64,000 nucleotides of DNA from Aldehydirespirator sp965203575 (GCA_965203575.1 OZ241894.1:3844001-3908000); one strand, 5' to 3'. Positions 49,052 to 58,379 are shown, counted from the stretch's first letter. Translations and numbers: made by a program. Notes: generated from the sequence alone by a model not told the origin.

Positions 49052-50008
49052 ATGCGCGCAGCCGACTACAACCCGGCCCAGCAGGAGGTCGTGAGCCTGC
49101 TCGGAGCCCCTAAGGGCGACCGTCCCACCTTCGACTCGGGCCTGCGCGACGAGTTGCGAAACCTGCTGGAGGAACGCCTGGAACCGCTGGTGTCCATCAT
49201 CAACTCAGACCGGTTCGACGACGACATCCTCTACTTGAGCAAGTACATGCTCACGCAGGCTCTCGGATGCGAGCGGAAGTTCATGGCCGAGCTCGCAGAG
49301 CCGTTCCAATGGTCCATCCCCACCGCCCGGGGCACGGTCACCCACAAGGCCATCGAGCTGTCGGTGCACTGGCGGGGCGAGGCATCGCCGCTGGAGCTGG
49401 TCGACGAGGCCATGGCCCGCCTCGAGAACGCCGACAAGAGCATCGCCGACTACCTGGAGCGCTGCGACGAGACCGAGCGGGCCGAGCTGCGGGCCGAGGC
49501 CGGATCGGCCATGACCCAGTTCCTGGAGTGCTTCCCCCCGATCAAGCCGCAATGGAGGCCGTCGACGGAAAGCCCGATACGAGCAGAGCTACACGAAGGG
49601 CTGGTCGTGCTGTCGGGCAAACCAGACCTCACGCTCGGCCAACCCGAAGGCACCGTGGCCGGCAAGGTCATCATCGACTTCAAGACCGGCAAGTTCTCAC
49701 CCTTGCATCGAGAGGACCTGCGCTTCTACGCGCTCCTCGAGGCCTTGCGCATCCTGCCGCCCCGGCTGCTGGCCACCTACTACCTCGACCAGGGACGGTT
49801 CCACCCCGAGGAGGTCACCCGCGACCTGCTGCTGTCGGCAGCCGAGCGGGTCATCGACGGTTCCCATCGCTACGTCGAGCTCGCGTCCGGCCGACGCTGG
49901 CCCACGGTCTCGCCCGGACCGGCCTGCCGATGGTGCCCGGTGCAACTCGACTGCGACGAGGGAACCGAGTACCTGGAGTCGGCCGAAGACGCCGGGTGGG
50001 AAACATAG
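49052..50008 (+). CDS. PD-(D/E)XK nuclease of RecB/Cas4-like type
   Basis: 318 residues from ATG 49052. The nuclease core is RAELHEGLVVLSGKPDLTLG followed by AGKVIIDFKTGKFSPLHRED and LRFYALLEA, the D...DxK...QxxxY-like pattern of RecB-family exonucleases. One Cys in TQALGCERKFM and three at the end (GPACRWCPVQLDCDEG) match the arrangement that holds an iron-sulfur cluster in Cas4 and AddB. GTVTHKAIEL is the family's GxxxH motif. No helicase or cas gene is nearby, so it is a solitary exonuclease, probably for DNA repair. Confidence 0.82.
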   Translation: MRAADYNPAQQEVVSLLGAPKGDRPTFDSGLRDELRNLLEERLEPLVSIINSDRFDDDILYLSKYMLTQALGCERKFMAELAEPFQWSIPTARGTVTHKAIELSVHWRGEASPLELVDEAMARLENADKSIADYLERCDETERAELRAEAGSAMTQFLECFPPIKPQWRPSTESPIRAELHEGLVVLSGKPDLTLGQPEGTVAGKVIIDFKTGKFSPLHREDLRFYALLEALRILPPRLLATYYLDQGRFHPEEVTRDLLLSAAERVIDGSHRYVELASGRRWPTVSPGPACRWCPVQLDCDEGTEYLESAEDAGWET

Positions 50009-50045
50009 TCAGGTGGTCGGGTCTCGGCGTGAATGTCGCCATGGC

Positions 50046-51344
50046 CTATGTTCTCGGATGCGGCTGGCGGGGAGGTGCCGGGGTCGTCGGGTGGATTTCG
50101 GGCGCCACCTGCGGAGAGTACTCCCCTACCTCGATGTCCAGCTGTCGCAACCAGCCCCTGACGTGGAGCACGGCCGTCCCGGCCAGCAGCAGAGCGCCGT
50201 AGAGGCCGAAGGCGGGCCGAGCGCCGATCGCCTCGATCAGCTGGCCCAACACGAGCTGGCCCAGAGGATTGGACGACATCAGCACCATCACATACAGCGA
50301 CATCACCTGAGTCCTGCGTTCCTCGTCCACCTGGAGCTGCACCGCGGTGTTGAGCGCGCTCGCCGACGCGAGATGGGCCGCCCCTATCGCCGCCAGCGGC
50401 ACCAGATACACCAAGAAAGTGGGGGCCACCGCGAGCGCTAGGACGGCCGAGCCGTAAACGACGAGCGCGACCCTCTGGATCTTCGACCGCGACACCCGCC
50501 CACCCAGAGACGCCACCATGGGCGCGGCCACCACCGCGCCCACCCCGAGCATGGTGAGCATGAGTCCGAACCCGCCCGGCCCCCGATCGAACACATCCTC
50601 GGCGAAGACGACGGTGAGCATCTGGATCGGCAGCCCGACCGCGCCGATGAGCGAGACCGTGACGAAGGCGACCACCAGACCGCGGCGGGCCCTCACGTAC
50701 CGGGCCACGGCCAACGTGTTGCGGATCACCCTCATGCTCGGAGTCCCGGCCAGCACTGCCTGGCCGGACTGGACACGGGCCAGCGCCAGCACCACCACCA
50801 GGGCGCCGGCCGCGCTGACCCAGAATGCGACGGCCGGACCGGCCGCAGCCACGGTGATGCCCCCCAGCATCGGGCCGACCAGCCGGGAGCTGTTGAACTG
50901 CGCCGAGTTCAGGGTCACCGCGTTGAGGAGGAGGTCCCTGGGCACCAGCTCGCTCACGAAGGACTGCCACACGGGCAGGTTGAGACCTCCGGCCAGCCCC
51001 GAAGCCGCCGCCAGCGCGACATAGGCGGAGGGCGACCGCACGCCCTGGGTCCACGCCAGGGCCATGGCCACCGCGACCATGCCCATGAGCGACTGCGAGA
51101 CGATGAGGATCCTGCGCCTCGAGAAGTGGTCGGCCACCATCCCCGCAACCGGCGCGACCACCGCCATCGCCGTGAACTGCGCAAACCCCGCGAAGCCGAC
51201 CCAGCCCGGACTCCGGGTCAGGTCCCAGACGACCGCGGGCAGGGCCACGTACTGGAACCACCGCGCCGAATTGCCCGTGACCCCGCCGAACCAGAAGTAG
51301 CGGAAGCTGCGATGGCCGAAGGAGGCGAACGCAGCAGGGGGCAC
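50046..51344 (-). CDS. MFS transporter, MFS_3 (EntS-like) type
   Basis: 432 residues from GTG 51344 (frame open to 51461, but homology to the family begins at FASFGHRSFRYFWFGGV). Twelve membrane helices are predicted; the loop VADHFSRRRILIVSQSLMG carries the motif A-like charged turn after helix 2. Members such as EntS export siderophores or drugs. The tail (EIHPTTPAPPRQPHPRT) is a proline-rich cytoplasmic end. It is convergent with the nuclease gene. Substrate unknown. Confidence 0.85.
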   Translation of the reverse strand: MPPAAFASFGHRSFRYFWFGGVTGNSARWFQYVALPAVVWDLTRSPGWVGFAGFAQFTAMAVVAPVAGMVADHFSRRRILIVSQSLMGMVAVAMALAWTQGVRSPSAYVALAAASGLAGGLNLPVWQSFVSELVPRDLLLNAVTLNSAQFNSSRLVGPMLGGITVAAAGPAVAFWVSAAGALVVVLALARVQSGQAVLAGTPSMRVIRNTLAVARYVRARRGLVVAFVTVSLIGAVGLPIQMLTVVFAEDVFDRGPGGFGLMLTMLGVGAVVAAPMVASLGGRVSRSKIQRVALVVYGSAVLALAVAPTFLVYLVPLAAIGAAHLASASALNTAVQLQVDEERRTQVMSLYVMVLMSSNPLGQLVLGQLIEAIGARPAFGLYGALLLAGTAVLHVRGWLRQLDIEVGEYSPQVAPEIHPTTPAPPRQPHPRT

Positions 51345-51493
51345 CGGAGCACCGTACCGCCGGGCGGGCCCCGTGCTGCCAGCCGAAGGCCCGGCCGGCA
51401 GCACGGCCGCATCACGAAATTGACGACGAAACAGCCGCTGGAGGTCCAATACCGGCACCAATTTCGCGCCGGCGACCCGCCATACTGCGGCCC

Positions 51494-52267
51494 ATGCCCT
51501 ACGTGATGATCGACACCTCGGACGGCGTGGCCCAGCTCACGCTCAACGATCCCGGCAAGCGCAACGCGATCAACCAGGCCATGAACGACGAACTCGTCGC
51601 CGCCCTGGACGAGCTCGAGCCCGACCCGGCCATCGGCGCGCTGGTGGTGACCGGCGCGGGCAAGGGCTTCTGCGCGGGAGCCGACCTGGACGACCTGCTG
51701 GCTGCGAAGTCCACCGGCATAACCCGCATCTACGAGGGGTTCCTGCGAGTGGCCCACTCGCCCCTCGCCACGGTGGCCGCGGTCAACGGCGCCGCGGTGG
51801 GCGCGGGCATGAACATGGTGCTGGCCTGCGACATCGTGCTGGCCGGGCGCCGCTACGCCCGCTTCGACTCGCGCTTCCTGCAGATCGGCATACATCCCGG
51901 CGGAGGCCACACCTGGCGCCTCCGGCACGTGACCGACCGCACCACCGCCATGGCGATGGTGGTGTTCGGCGAGGTTCTGGCGGCCGATGAAGCGCAGCGC
52001 ACCGGGCTGGCATGGGAAGTCGTCGACGACGACGCCCTGCTGGTCCGGGCCCACGAGCTGGCCGCCCGGGCCGCGGCCCAGCCCAAGGAATTGGTGGCCC
52101 GCACCAAGGCCACGATCCTGTCCCTGGACGAGATCGAAGACTCGGTCACCGCGGTCGACCACGAGCTGCATCCCCAGCTGTGGTCCATGGACCAGCCCGC
52201 CTTCACGGACCTCGTACGCAGGCTCCAGTCGCAGATCGCCTCCAGGGACGCTTCAAAGAGTAATTGA
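51494..52267 (+). CDS. Crotonase (enoyl-CoA hydratase/isomerase) family protein lacking both catalytic Glu
   Basis: 257 residues from ATG 51494. Crotonase blocks are clear: TLNDPGKRNAINQAMNDEL, VTGAGKGFCAGADLDDL (oxyanion hole), AAVNGAAVGAGMNMVLACDI and the C-terminal helices. In hydratases the segment after GGG holds Glu (GGGCE) and a second Glu follows in QPE; here these places read GAGMN and SRF. Both catalytic acids are thus replaced, so hydration is unlikely and another crotonase reaction (isomerisation, hydrolysis or C-C cleavage) should be considered. A downstream pyc gene is on the same strand with its own leader. Confidence 0.85.
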   Translation: MPYVMIDTSDGVAQLTLNDPGKRNAINQAMNDELVAALDELEPDPAIGALVVTGAGKGFCAGADLDDLLAAKSTGITRIYEGFLRVAHSPLATVAAVNGAAVGAGMNMVLACDIVLAGRRYARFDSRFLQIGIHPGGGHTWRLRHVTDRTTAMAMVVFGEVLAADEAQRTGLAWEVVDDDALLVRAHELAARAAAQPKELVARTKATILSLDEIEDSVTAVDHELHPQLWSMDQPAFTDLVRRLQSQIASRDASKSN

Positions 52268-52313
52268 CGCGACTAGCTCCCGGCAGCCGCGCCGCGGGGC
52301 CGGTAATGTCCTC

Positions 52314-52336
52314 ACCCGCCGAGCATCCCGGCGGGT
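52314..52336 (+). terminator. Hairpin between crotonase and pyruvate carboxylase genes
   Basis: ACCCGCCG (52314-52321) and CGGCGGGT (52329-52336) form a perfect 8-base stem with a 7-base loop. No T-run follows, so it would be a weak or factor-assisted terminator, or part of the pyc leader. Confidence 0.4.
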
Positions 52337-52373
52337 CCGTTCTCAAGCGGAGCGCAGGTCCTGAGGGGAGGTC

Positions 52374-55300
52374 ATGAAGAAGCTCCTGGTCGCCAACCGC
52401 GGTGAGATAGCCATCCGAGCCTTCCGGGCTGCGACCCAGTTGGGCATCAGGACCGTCGCCATCCTCCCGATCGAGGAGGAGCGCAGCGGTGCGCTCCATC
52501 GCATCAAGGCCGACGAGGCCTACGTGATCGGCGAGCCCGGCCGTCCCGTCCGGGCCTACCTCGACCATCAGGCCATCGTGGCCAAGGCGGTGGAGGTGGG
52601 CGCGGACGCGGTGTACCCCGGCTACGGCTTCCTGTCGGAGAGTCCCGACCTCGCCGAGGCCTGCTCCCAGGCCGGGGTGACCTTCGTCGGGCCCAGCGCA
52701 GCGGTGCTCAGGCTGACCGGCAACAAGATGCGGGCCCGGCAGGCCGCCGAGGATGCCGGGCTGCCCGTGCTCCGCCAGTCCCCGCCGGTCGACGATCCCG
52801 CCGAGGCCGAGGCCCACGCGGCCGGCATCGGCTTCCCGCTGTTCGTGAAGGCCTCCTCCGGCGGGGGCGGTCGGGGGATGCGCCGGGTCGAGAGCCCCTC
52901 CGGCCTGGTCGAGGCGGTCGAGGCGGCCCAGCGCGAGGCCGGCAGCGCCTTCGGGGACTCCACCGTCTTCCTGGAGGAGGCCATGACCGGCGTCCGCCAC
53001 ATCGAGGCCCAGGTGCTGGCCGACACGGCGGGCAACGTCGTCCACCTCTACGAACGCGACTGCTCGGTCCAGCGCCGCTTCCAGAAGGTGGTCGAGATGG
53101 CGCCGGCCCGGGATCTGGACGCCACCGTGCGCGACGGCCTGCTGGCCGATGCGGTCCGCTTCGCGTCCTCCATCGGATACGCCAACGCCGGCACGGTGGA
53201 GTTCCTCGTGGACGGCACCGGCCGCTACGTCTTCATCGAGATGAACCCCCGGATCCAGGTGGAGCACACGGTGACCGAGGAGGTCACCGACGTCGACCTG
53301 GTCGAATCGCAGCTGCTGGTCGCCTCCGGGGCCACGCTGCCGGAGCTGGGACTCGCCCAGGACGCGATCAGCCTGAGGGGCTTCGCCCTGCAGTGCCGGG
53401 TGACCGCTGAGGACCCCTCCAACGACTTCCGTCCCGACACCGGCAGGATCGTGGCCTACCGGCCGGCCAGCGGGGCCGGGGTGCGCCTCGACGGCTGCGT
53501 CTACCAGGGCGTGGAGATAACCCCGCACTTCGACTCCATGATCGAGAAGGTCACCTGCCGGGGCAAGGACTTCTCCACCGTGGTGCGCCGCATGCAGCGC
53601 ACGCTGGCCGAGTACCGGGTGCGGGGGGTGTCCACCAACCAGCCCTACCTGCAGGCCATCCTGGCCGACGACCAGTTCCGGGACGGCCCGGTGACCACCA
53701 GCTTCATCGACGACCGCCCCGAGCTGACTGCGGCGTCGGTGGGCGCCAACCGGGCCACCCGGCTGCTGCGCTACCTGGCCGACGTGACCGTCCACCTTCC
53801 CCACGGACCGGCACCCACCAGGGTCGGTCCGTCGACCAAGCTGCCGGTGCCGCGGACCGGCCGGCCGCCGGCGGGGTCGCGCCAGCGCCTGCTGGAGCTC
53901 GGGCCCGAGAAGTTCGCGGCCGAGCTGCGGGCGGCCGGACCGGTGCAGGTGACCGACACGACGCTGCGGGACGCCCACCAGTCGATCCTCGCCACCCGGC
54001 TGCGCACCATCGACCTTGTGGCCGGCGCCCGCGAGATGGCCCACACCATGCCGCAGCTGCTGAGCATGGAGTGCTGGGGAGGGGCCACCTTCGACGTGGC
54101 CCTGCGGTTCCTGCACGAGGATCCGTGGGAGCGGCTGGCCCGCATCCGCGAGGCGGCGCCCAACATCTGCACCCAGATGCTGCTGCGGGGCCGCAACACG
54201 GTCGGCTACTCGCCCTACCCGGACTCGGTGGCGGGCCATTTCGTGGCCGAGGCGGCGACGACGGGGATGGACATCTTCCGCGTGTTCGACGCCTTCAACT
54301 CCATCGACCAGATGCGCCCGGCCATCAGCGCCGTGCTCGAGTCGGGGGCGGTGGCGGAGGGGACAATCTGCTACTCGGGGAACCTGTCCGACCCGGCCGA
54401 GGACCTGTACACCCTCGACTACTACTTGAGGGTGGCGGAGGAGCTGGTCGAGGCCGGGGTGCACATCCTGTGCATCAAGGACATGGCCGGACTGCTGCGA
54501 GCCGGTGCAGCCACGACGCTGGTGACGGCGTTAAGAGAGCGCTTCGACCAGCCGGTGCATCTGCATACCCACGACACCGGCGGGGGCCAGCTCGCCACCT
54601 ACATGGCCGCCATCGAGGCCGGGGTGGACGCGGTGGACGCGTCCGCTCCTCCCCTGTCCGGGATGACCTCCCAACCGTCGATCGCCTCCGTCGTGGCCAT
54701 GACCAACGACGCCGAGCGGGCCACCGGCCTCAGCCTCGACGCCATCGGGGACCTCGAGCCCTACTGGGAGGCGGTGCGCCGGGCGTACGCCCCCTTCGAG
54801 GCGGGTCTTCAGTCGCCGACCGGCACCGTCTACCGCCACGAGATCCCCGGCGGGCAGCTCTCGAACCTGCGGGCCCAGGCCCGGGCCCTGGGCCTGGGGC
54901 ACCGCTTCGAGGAGGTGGAGAGGCTCTACGCGGCCTGCAACGAGCTCCTCGGGCGGCCCATCAAGGTCACACCGTCGTCCAAGGTGGTCGGCGATCTGGC
55001 CCTGCACCTGGTGGCCTCGGGCGTCTCGCCGGAGCAACTGCTGGAGGACCCGGCCAGCGTCGACCTGCCCGACAGCGTCATCGGGTTCCTCCACGGAGAG
55101 CTGGGCACGCCGCCCGGCGGGTTCCCCGAGCCCTTCCGGTCGAAGGCGACGGAGGGCCGGTCGTGGTCTCCGACCTACAAGGACCTCACTGAAGCCGACA
55201 TCGAGGGTTTGGCCCGAGACCGCCGCGCCACCCTCAACCGGCTGCTGTTCCCCACGCCGTCGGCGTCGCAGGCCGAGAAGACGGACCGCTACGGCGACCT

Positions 55301-55784
55301 CTCGGTGCTGCCGTCGCTGCTGTTCTGGTACGGCCTCGACCCCCACGAGGAGGACACCGCGGTCGTGCTGGGCCGGGGCGTGCGGCTGCTGCTGGGGCTC
55401 CGCTCGATCAGCGAGCCCAACGACGAGGGCATCCGCATCGTCGGCTTCCGGGTGAACGGCCAGCCCCGCGACATCGACACCCTCGACCGCACCGTGGCCT
55501 CAGACCGCCCCGAGCACGCCCGGGCCGACCCGACCAAGCCGGGCCACGTGGCCGCGCCGTTCCGGGGCGCGGTCAATGTGTCGGTGGCGGTCGGCGACCA
55601 GGTGGCGGCGGGCGACACGGTGGCGGTGATCGAGGCCATGAAGATGGAGTCGTCGATCTCGGCACCGGTGGCGGGCACGATCGAGTCCATCGCGGCCGCG
55701 CCGGGCGCCCTGCTCGAGCCCGGGGACCTGATCCTCGAGATCCGCCCCGCGGGCCGCGCCGCCAGCCCCGAAGCCGCCGGCTAG
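52374..55784 (+). CDS. pyc: Pyruvate carboxylase
   Basis: 1,136 residues, the normal full length, from ATG 52374 with GAGGGGAGG just upstream. It carboxylates pyruvate to oxaloacetate with ATP and bicarbonate. The biotin carboxylase part begins KKLLVANRGEIAIRAFRAAT and has the ATP loop KASSGGGGRGMRRV near residue 165 and FIEMNPRIQVEHTVTEEVTD. The carboxyltransferase part has QVTDTTLRDAHQSILATRLR, ECWGGATFDVALRFLHEDPW and the metal ligands in HLHTHDTGGG. The biotinyl domain ends the protein with EAMKMESS, biotin-carrying Lys about residue 1090. The gene converges on the GNAT gene with a 4-base overlap of stops. Confidence 0.97.
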   Translation: MKKLLVANRGEIAIRAFRAATQLGIRTVAILPIEEERSGALHRIKADEAYVIGEPGRPVRAYLDHQAIVAKAVEVGADAVYPGYGFLSESPDLAEACSQAGVTFVGPSAAVLRLTGNKMRARQAAEDAGLPVLRQSPPVDDPAEAEAHAAGIGFPLFVKASSGGGGRGMRRVESPSGLVEAVEAAQREAGSAFGDSTVFLEEAMTGVRHIEAQVLADTAGNVVHLYERDCSVQRRFQKVVEMAPARDLDATVRDGLLADAVRFASSIGYANAGTVEFLVDGTGRYVFIEMNPRIQVEHTVTEEVTDVDLVESQLLVASGATLPELGLAQDAISLRGFALQCRVTAEDPSNDFRPDTGRIVAYRPASGAGVRLDGCVYQGVEITPHFDSMIEKVTCRGKDFSTVVRRMQRTLAEYRVRGVSTNQPYLQAILADDQFRDGPVTTSFIDDRPELTAASVGANRATRLLRYLADVTVHLPHGPAPTRVGPSTKLPVPRTGRPPAGSRQRLLELGPEKFAAELRAAGPVQVTDTTLRDAHQSILATRLRTIDLVAGAREMAHTMPQLLSMECWGGATFDVALRFLHEDPWERLARIREAAPNICTQMLLRGRNTVGYSPYPDSVAGHFVAEAATTGMDIFRVFDAFNSIDQMRPAISAVLESGAVAEGTICYSGNLSDPAEDLYTLDYYLRVAEELVEAGVHILCIKDMAGLLRAGAATTLVTALRERFDQPVHLHTHDTGGGQLATYMAAIEAGVDAVDASAPPLSGMTSQPSIASVVAMTNDAERATGLSLDAIGDLEPYWEAVRRAYAPFEAGLQSPTGTVYRHEIPGGQLSNLRAQARALGLGHRFEEVERLYAACNELLGRPIKVTPSSKVVGDLALHLVASGVSPEQLLEDPASVDLPDSVIGFLHGELGTPPGGFPEPFRSKATEGRSWSPTYKDLTEADIEGLARDRRATLNRLLFPTPSASQAEKTDRYGDLSVLPSLLFWYGLDPHEEDTAVVLGRGVRLLLGLRSISEPNDEGIRIVGFRVNGQPRDIDTLDRTVASDRPEHARADPTKPGHVAAPFRGAVNVSVAVGDQVAAGDTVAVIEAMKMESSISAPVAGTIESIAAAPGALLEPGDLILEIRPAGRAASPEAAG

Positions 55785-56395
55785 CCCCGGAGCTGGGCCC
55801 GCACCGGCGCGATCCATTCGGCGATCAGCTCCGGGGCCCGCACCCGCCACTCCTCCTCGGTGATGGCGAAGCGGTGATGGTCCTCCCACACCCCGTTTAT
55901 CTCGACGTAGCGCTCGGCCAGCCCCTCGTACCGCAGCCCGAGCTTCTCGACCACCCGCAGGCTGGCCGAGTTGCGGGGCACGATGGACACCTGCAGCCGG
56001 TGCAGCCGCAGCTCCTCGAAGGCGAAGCGGGCGGCCACCACCAGCGCCTCCGGGGTGTAGCCGTTGCCGCCGACGGCCTCGTCGATCCAGTAGCCGACGT
56101 AGCACGACTGGAACGGGCCCCGCTGGATGGACGACAGGTTCATCTCGCCCCGGAAGTACCCGTCGACGAACACGCCGAAGCCGTATCCGGTCCCCTGCTG
56201 CCGCTCCCGCCGGCGGGCCGAGCAGCGCTCGCTGAACGCCTTGGGGTCCTCGGCGGTGTCGGGCCGGCCCGGCATGGGCCGCGGCTCCCACTGCTTCAGA
56301 CGGGCGCGGTTGCGCCGGCGAACCTCCCGCCACGCGCCGAAATCATCGCGCGTCAACGGTCTCAGCAACACTCGCCGCCCCAGCAGTGTGCTCAC
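55781..56395 (-). CDS. GNAT acetyltransferase, RimJ/RimL-like
   Basis: 204 residues from GTG 56395. It begins STLLGRRVLLRPLTRDDFGA and has the GNAT core: GEMNLSSIQRGPFQSCYVGY, WIDEAVGGNGYTPEALVVAA (acetyl-CoA loop) and HRLQVSIVPRNSASLRVVEK-LG. The family acetylates N-termini of ribosomal or other proteins. The upstream frame to 56554 has no homology. Confidence 0.87.
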   Translation of the reverse strand: MSTLLGRRVLLRPLTRDDFGAWREVRRRNRARLKQWEPRPMPGRPDTAEDPKAFSERCSARRRERQQGTGYGFGVFVDGYFRGEMNLSSIQRGPFQSCYVGYWIDEAVGGNGYTPEALVVAARFAFEELRLHRLQVSIVPRNSASLRVVEKLGLRYEGLAERYVEINGVWEDHHRFAITEEEWRVRAPELIAEWIAPVRAQLRG

Positions 56396-56451
56396 AGCCG
56401 CGCACTTTAGCCCTCCACGACTGGCAGCACGGCACGGGGCCGAGCATGAAC

Positions 56452-57369
56452 TCAGGCTTCGAGCAGCGACAGGGCCAGGCCGTCGAGCAAGTCGGCCTCC
56501 GACACCAGACACTCGTCGAAGTCGAAGTACCGCATGATCCTCACCAGGATGCACACTCCGGCCACGATCACGTCGGCCCGGCCGGGGTGCAGACCGGGAT
56601 TGTGGACCCGGTCGGCGAGCGCCTCGGTGGCCAGGGTGCGGAACACGTCCTCGGCCGCGTCCTTGGAGAGCCTGAAGTGATGGACCCGATCCCGGTCATA
56701 GGCCGCCAGGCCCAACTCCACCGCCGCGACCGTCGTGATCGTCCCGGCCACACCGACCAGCCGGCAGGGCCCGGCGAGGGCGGGAACAGCCCGCACCGCG
56801 TCGTCGAGATGCAGCTCGGCGACGGTCAGGCATGCCGACAACTCCTCGGGCAGGGGCGGGTCATGATCGATGTACTTCTCGGTCAGACGCACGCTGCCGA
56901 TGTCGAGCGACAGCGCATCAGTGCAGTGACGCTCACCGAAGGACAGCTCGGTGGACCCCCCGCCGATGTCCACGACCAGGTACGGGCCCTCGGCCGGGTC
57001 CAAGTCGCTGACCGCGCCCCGGAAGGCGGTCTCGGCCTCCTCGCGTCCCGAGAGCACCTCGGGCGCCGCTCCGAGGATCCTCTCGGCCGGCTCCAGGAAC
57101 TCCAGGCGGTTGGAAGCGTCCCGCACCGCTGACGTCGCGATGACCTTGACCGCGGTCGGGTTGTGGTCGTCGATGGCCCGCCGGTACTCCCTCAGACATT
57201 CCAGGGTGCGCTCGACGGCGGAGGGATCAAGGCGGCCGGTGGCGTCCACGCCCCTCCCCAGGCGGGTTATCTCCGAGAGCCTGGCGGCTGCGGGCTCCCG
57301 GCCGCCGGTGATAAGAAGCCGGGTGGTGTTGGTGCCGCAGTCCACCACGGCCACTGGACCACCGGTCAC
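56452..57369 (-). CDS. Ppx/GppA-family phosphatase (exopolyphosphatase)
   Basis: 305 residues from GTG 57369 with GGAGGG 5 bases upstream. Actin-like ATPase fold: phosphate loop 1 AVVDCGTNTTRLLI, the catalytic Glu region SGREEAETAFRGAVSDL, and loop 2 YLVVDIGGGSTELSF. It hydrolyses polyphosphate or pppGpp. The length matches the short actinobacterial Ppx without the HD domain. It is 13 bases downstream of the DUF501 gene, a pairing normally seen next to eno and ftsB in actinobacteria; those genes are not here. Confidence 0.9.
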   Translation of the reverse strand: MTGGPVAVVDCGTNTTRLLITGGREPAAARLSEITRLGRGVDATGRLDPSAVERTLECLREYRRAIDDHNPTAVKVIATSAVRDASNRLEFLEPAERILGAAPEVLSGREEAETAFRGAVSDLDPAEGPYLVVDIGGGSTELSFGERHCTDALSLDIGSVRLTEKYIDHDPPLPEELSACLTVAELHLDDAVRAVPALAGPCRLVGVAGTITTVAAVELGLAAYDRDRVHHFRLSKDAAEDVFRTLATEALADRVHNPGLHPGRADVIVAGVCILVRIMRYFDFDECLVSEADLLDGLALSLLEA

Positions 57370-57382
57370 AGCACCCTCCCGG

Positions 57383-57865
57383 TCACAGCACCCTCCTGAG
57401 GGATGCCGCCGCGCCCGGTCCGAGGCGCTCGGCGACCCAGCGACCCACCGGGTCGTCGCCGCCGGCCAGATGCCACGCATAGTGGGCATGCAGGCACTTG
57501 ACTCCGCGGCGGGTGCCCCCCACGCCGTGAGACGGACGCGGCCCGTCGTGGTCGCCGGGCAGGGCTGCGTCACGCTCAGCCCCGTAGCGAGCGTGGGCCG
57601 CGGCCAGTTCCGCGGCATCGACGGCCGCCTCCGCGGCCCGCACCCCGCCGTCGGACTCCAGCTGCCCGACCAGGCGTCGCAGATGCTCGTCGACCAGCCA
57701 GTAGCGGGTGGGCATGGGCCGGCCGTCACCGAGGACGGGGGCATTGCGGATGACCGCAGGACTGCCCGAGGCGTCCCGGACCACCACCTCGAAATCGCCG
57801 GACGGCGGGCGGCCCAGGAGCCGCGCCACCTGCTCGTAGTCGTCACCGGAGGCGGCGGTGGTCAC
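57383..57865 (-). CDS. DUF501 family protein
   Basis: 160 residues from GTG 57865, which overlaps the mazF stop (GTGA). The DUF501 core is visible: VARLLGRPPSGDFEVVVRDA, PAVIRNAPVLGDGRPMPTRY-W, and RRGVKCLHAHYAWHLAGGDD with the conserved Cys-x-H-x-H. Function is unknown although the gene is nearly universal in actinobacteria beside ppx. Operon with ppx downstream. Confidence 0.88.
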   Translation of the reverse strand: MTTAASGDDYEQVARLLGRPPSGDFEVVVRDASGSPAVIRNAPVLGDGRPMPTRYWLVDEHLRRLVGQLESDGGVRAAEAAVDAAELAAAHARYGAERDAALPGDHDGPRPSHGVGGTRRGVKCLHAHYAWHLAGGDDPVGRWVAERLGPGAAASLRRVL

Positions 57866-58173
57866 CGACAGTCCAGCGCGTACGACACCGCCCGGCAGAT
57901 TCGCCCCATGACTGCGCCGTCGAGTTGCCCGGCGAGCTCGCGCAGCGTCGACCGCCTCACCGTGTACAGGCCGTCGCAGTTGACGACCGACTGTCGCGAG
58001 AGGCCGCTGATCTCGGAATCGATAGGCACCTCGACGGAGAGTCCGCGGTCGCTGGTGGTGACCTCGGCGACGGTCACCAGCTCGCGGACGGCGATGACCT
58101 CATCACGGGTGAGCACCAGCACCGGGCGCCTCTTCGAGGCGATCTCAGTCCACCAGATCTCGCCGCGGTTCAT
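57862..58173 (-). CDS. mazF: MazF/PemK-like endoribonuclease toxin
   Basis: 103 residues from ATG 58173. MNRGEIWWTEIASKRRPVLV contains the RGEIW and RPVLV blocks of MazF; VTVAEVTTSDRGLSVEVPID and SVVNCDGLYTVRRSTL complete the fold. MazF cuts mRNA at short motifs. The start overlaps the antitoxin stop (ATGA) and the stop overlaps the DUF501 start, so this toxin is wired directly onto the DUF501-ppx operon. Confidence 0.88.
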   Translation of the reverse strand: MNRGEIWWTEIASKRRPVLVLTRDEVIAVRELVTVAEVTTSDRGLSVEVPIDSEISGLSRQSVVNCDGLYTVRRSTLRELAGQLDGAVMGRICRAVSYALDCR

Positions 58174-58379
58174 GCATCGCTCCAGGCTTGGGCCTTCTCC
58201 CAGAAGTCGTCGGGCTGCTCCGGACGGCGCAGGTAGGCCTGCCTGTCGGCCTCCGCCAGAGCCCTTCTGACCGACGCAGCAACGCCGTCTCGGGCCGCGG
58301 CGGAGACGTTCACATTGAGCCGGCGGGCCTGCTCGGCCAGTTCGCTGTCCAGGGTAAAGGTGGTGCGTACCGTATCCAT
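58170..58379 (-). CDS. CcdA/RHH-like antitoxin of the MazF partner
   Basis: 69 residues from ATG 58379. The N-terminus MDTVRTTFTLDSELAEQARR fits a ribbon-helix-helix DNA-binding strand and helix, and the C-terminal PEQPDDFWEKAQAWSDA is the toxin-binding tail. Likely autoregulates the operon from the AT-richer region just upstream. Confidence 0.8.
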   Translation of the reverse strand: MDTVRTTFTLDSELAEQARRLNVNVSAAARDGVAASVRRALAEADRQAYLRRPEQPDDFWEKAQAWSDA

